From Hymenobacter sp. YIM 151858-1 (GTDB lineage Bacteria; Bacteroidota; Bacteroidia; Cytophagales; Hymenobacteraceae), in NCBI RefSeq assembly GCF_025979705.1, contig NZ_CP110136.1:3100001-3164000 (forward strand): a stretch of 64,000 nt of DNA. The letters run 5' to 3'. Shown here one piece after another: positions 60,358 through 64,000 of this stretch. The notes under the pieces were generated by a model that was given only the letters and a program-made list of their open reading frames with translations, searched no databases and was not told the DNA's origin. Each line of letters opens with the position of its first letter. Within the stretch, counting starts at the first letter, position 1. Made by a program: the position numbers and the translations under genes.

Positions 60358-60451
60358 CAGTAATCGGATGGATTGGGAAGTTAAAAGTACAAGCGTCGCT
60401 AATGAATTTGGCACGCTACGCGGCAGAAGAGTTTTAGCACGCTGTAAATCA

Positions 60452-60485
60452 AAGCGCCCCGCTGAACACATCCAGCGAGGCGCTT
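60452..60485 (-). terminator. Possible terminator behind ettA
   Basis: AAGCGCC...GCTG (60452-) pairs with CAGC...GGCGCTT (to 60485) with one small bulge. On the minus strand it is followed by TGATTTAC, a weak T-tract. It sits 20 bp behind the ettA stop and ahead of mod. Confidence 0.5.
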
Positions 60486-60505
60486 CGGCCCAATAAAACC
60501 GGAGA

Positions 60506-62173
<1,668 letters not shown>

Positions 62174-62628
62174 GCAGTAAGCTGATGATGAATTCGATGT
62201 GAAAGAAAAAGCTCCTTCTGTTTTAGCAGCTAGGAATGTTGCTGCTCGCGCAGCAACGGGGGTTGCCGACCTAGGGCGGGGCCTCGTGGCCGAACCGCTC
62301 CTGCCCCCGGGCGTTAGCCTTGATCAAGCACCGCAGTGTCGGGCAGGTGGCCGCCGCTTTCGGCAGCGGGGCCGTTTGCAAAGCTAAGCCGCGCCCGCCA
62401 CAGAAACACACCGCATAAGGCTTGCATTGTAAGCATTCTTGGGTGCAACTTCCGGCTGCGTACGCCGTCTTCGCATCAGGCGCCGGGTTTGGCAACGCCG
62501 TTCACTTTACTCCGCCCAACGTACCTCATCCTTTACCGTACCGCCAAGTAGCTACGAATCCCGTAAACTTGTGCGTTTATCGCTTCCCGCCACCCACCAC
62601 TCCGCTCCTGTTTAGGACGTTTATCCTT
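62174..62628. other. Divergent gap between ettA and the DUF349 gene
   Basis: 455 bp with no convincing gene. A perfect 8-bp hairpin GTTGCTGC/GCAGCAAC (62238-62257) and a CCTAGG at 62271 are present. TAAACTTG near 62563-62570 is a possible -7 element for the DUF349 gene, but the distance to its start at 62629 is short of certainty. Confidence 0.4.
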
Positions 62629-63933
62629 ATGGAACAGCAAGAGCAGCTGCTCAATCAGGCTCGCCAATTTGGCTACATCGAAGGCGACCAGGTATGGCTT
62701 CGCCCGTTCATGGACCTGCCCGCCCGGCAGGTGGGCCAGGTAAAAGACACCGAAGACGCAGCCCTGCTGTACTTCGCCCAACGTTTCGAGAGCTTCCGCG
62801 GCAAGGTAGATGACCTGCTCAGCCGCATCGAGGAATCGGAAAACAAGGGCTCTTTCCTGATGAAAGCCTTGCACCTTAAGGAGCAAATTGCTTCGTACGA
62901 TGCCCTGGGCGACTTCACCGAGCTGCACCGCCGCCTTACCGAGGCCGAGGAGCACATTCGCACGCTGGTAGCCCGCAACCGCGAGAAAAACCTGGCCACC
63001 AAGGTGAAGCTCATCGAGGAGGCCGAGTCGTTGCACGACACCATCGACTGGCAGGCCGGCGGCGAAAAGCTGAAGGAGCTGCGCCAGGCCTGGATCAAAA
63101 CCGGCCCGGTGAGCAAGGAGCTTACCGACGAGATGGAAACGCGCTTCCAAGCCGCCATCGAAGACTTCTACGTGCGCAAAAAAGCGTTCCAGGCCGATAA
63201 AAAGGCCATGACCAACCGGGCGTTCGAGAAGTACAAGTCGCTTATTCACAAATCCGAAGCCCTCCAAAATTCCGAGGATTGGGAAGGCACTACCGCCCAG
63301 CTGAAGCAGCTGCAGCAGGAGTGGAAAGACGTAGGCGGCTCGCTGCCCCGCAAAACCGCCAACGACCTCTGGACGCGCTTCCGCGCTGCCCATAACCGCT
63401 TCTTCGACCGCCTCAAAGAGCACATCAGCTCGAAGCGCTCCGAGGCCAAAGACCAGTACATGGACGACAACCTGGGCCGCAAGCGCGCCCTGGTGGCCGA
63501 GGCCGAAGCCCTGCTCAGCCAGCCCATGCACGAGGCCGTGGCCCGCGCCAAAGAGCTGCAAGCCGCCTGGAAAAAGGTGGGCCCCGTGCGCGGCCCCGAG
63601 TCGGACCAAGTGTGGGAGCAATTTCTAGCCGCCTGCGACAAGGTGTTCGAGCTCAGCTCGTTGGAGCACTACATCCGCAAGCGCCAACCCCAGGAAGGCC
63701 CCAAGCCCAGCTCGCAGGAGCAGCTTTCGCAGCGCGTTACGGCTCTGCGCGAGTTCATCAAGTACGACCGGCAGGAGCAGGATGTGCTGCAGGAAAACCT
63801 GGGCAAGCTGAACGACTCCCCGGGCAACGAGGCTTTCCGGACGATGCTGCAAAGCAAAATCAGGGCGTTCGAGCGGAAAATCCGCACCAAAAACGAGCTG
63901 ATCGACCTGCTTCGCGAGCGTTACGCCGAATAA
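62629..63933 (+). CDS. DUF349-domain coiled-coil protein
   Basis: 434 residues, almost entirely helical and strongly charged. DUF349 repeats are seen as WIKTGPVSKELTDEMETRFQAAIEDFY, WKDVGGSLPRKTANDLWTRFRAAHNRFF and WKKVGPVRGPESDQVWEQFLAACDKVF, each about 75-80 residues and with the typical W....G and F...  pattern. The last 60 residues (QVLQ-type heptads, EQDVLQENLGKL) are a coiled coil. Family proteins occur singly in many Bacteroidota and their role is not settled; RNA or nucleoid-associated functions have been suggested for relatives. ATG 62629 was taken; an upstream in-frame extension of 69 residues lacks similarity. The window ends 67 bp further with nothing recognisable. Confidence 0.9.
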   Translation: MEQQEQLLNQARQFGYIEGDQVWLRPFMDLPARQVGQVKDTEDAALLYFAQRFESFRGKVDDLLSRIEESENKGSFLMKALHLKEQIASYDALGDFTELHRRLTEAEEHIRTLVARNREKNLATKVKLIEEAESLHDTIDWQAGGEKLKELRQAWIKTGPVSKELTDEMETRFQAAIEDFYVRKKAFQADKKAMTNRAFEKYKSLIHKSEALQNSEDWEGTTAQLKQLQQEWKDVGGSLPRKTANDLWTRFRAAHNRFFDRLKEHISSKRSEAKDQYMDDNLGRKRALVAEAEALLSQPMHEAVARAKELQAAWKKVGPVRGPESDQVWEQFLAACDKVFELSSLEHYIRKRQPQEGPKPSSQEQLSQRVTALREFIKYDRQEQDVLQENLGKLNDSPGNEAFRTMLQSKIRAFERKIRTKNELIDLLRERYAE

Positions 63934-64000
63934 TCTAACATTTCCACGCGTTTTACGTTGTCCAATCGCCTGTCGACCTGACGCCTTGGCGCACTATATA

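Overview
The window is a 64 kb stretch of a GC-rich chromosome from a member of the Bacteroidota, most like Hymenobacter or a close relative. This rests on a thermolysin-type protease with a C-terminal type IX secretion sorting domain, DUF6089-like barrels, TonB-C and carboxypeptidase-regulatory-like secreted proteins, a class-I-like HMG-CoA reductase, candidate -7 promoter elements close to TAnnTTTG, and above all the N-acyl-citrulline version of arginine biosynthesis typical of this phylum. No rRNA, tRNA, CRISPR array or insertion-sequence transposase was seen.

Layout. 0-12 kb: a partial TPR-like gene, an outer-membrane barrel, an SDR, an ATP-grasp protein, a secreted M4 protease, an M20 amidohydrolase, a PhyH-type oxygenase, a WG-repeat protein, and HMG-CoA reductase flanked by two TonB-C proteins. 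12.4-27.7 kb: a divergent arginine and carbamoyl-phosphate regulon. argB-argE'-argH run leftward; a GNAT acyltransferase, argG, argC, argD, carA, carB and argF' run rightward. The set would make citrulline through N-acylated intermediates: GNAT, ArgB, ArgC and ArgD give acyl-ornithine, CarAB supplies carbamoyl phosphate, ArgF' makes acyl-citrulline, ArgE' deacylates it, and ArgG and ArgH finish arginine. An AT-rich orphan gene (25841-26641) with a caspase-like His/Cys pattern sits between carB and argF'. 27.7-44.7 kb: lipoproteins, a PIG-V-like glycosyltransferase, homogentisate dioxygenase, an S41 protease, ruvX-def, an S1/P1-nuclease-like enzyme, a DUF486 membrane protein, a patatin-POTRA-barrel protein, an M61 protease and periplasmic trehalase. 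44.7-54.5 kb: a pair of SpoIIAA-like small proteins at the borders, pta and ackA (acetyl-CoA to acetate with ATP), a DUF808 membrane protein, an M48 lipoprotein protease and two tandem carboxypeptidase-regulatory-like proteins. 54.6-60.4 kb: a restriction island with an HNH endonuclease, type III Res, and type III Mod broken by a one-base frameshift in a G tract. 60.5-64 kb: the ABC-F ATPase EttA and a DUF349 coiled-coil protein.

Across the window the palindrome CCTAGG is strongly over-represented (about 69 copies by eye, roughly 20 expected from composition). It occurs in intergenic DNA, at the apex or arms of terminators, and inside genes mostly as Leu-Gly codons. It is missing from the restriction island and from the AT-rich orphan gene. 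Several families of self-complementary intergenic repeats (GAAGCATCTC type, a double-hairpin MITE-like element with 43-bp inverted arms, AGCTGTTAGC and AGTACTNAGTAC word repeats) fill the gaps, some directly against start codons.

The strongest candidates for something undescribed are the caspase-like orphan inside the arginine regulon, the CCTAGG signal, the frameshifted Mod with an AT-rich recognition domain, and the unusual Gln at the presumed acyl-specificity position of ArgF'.
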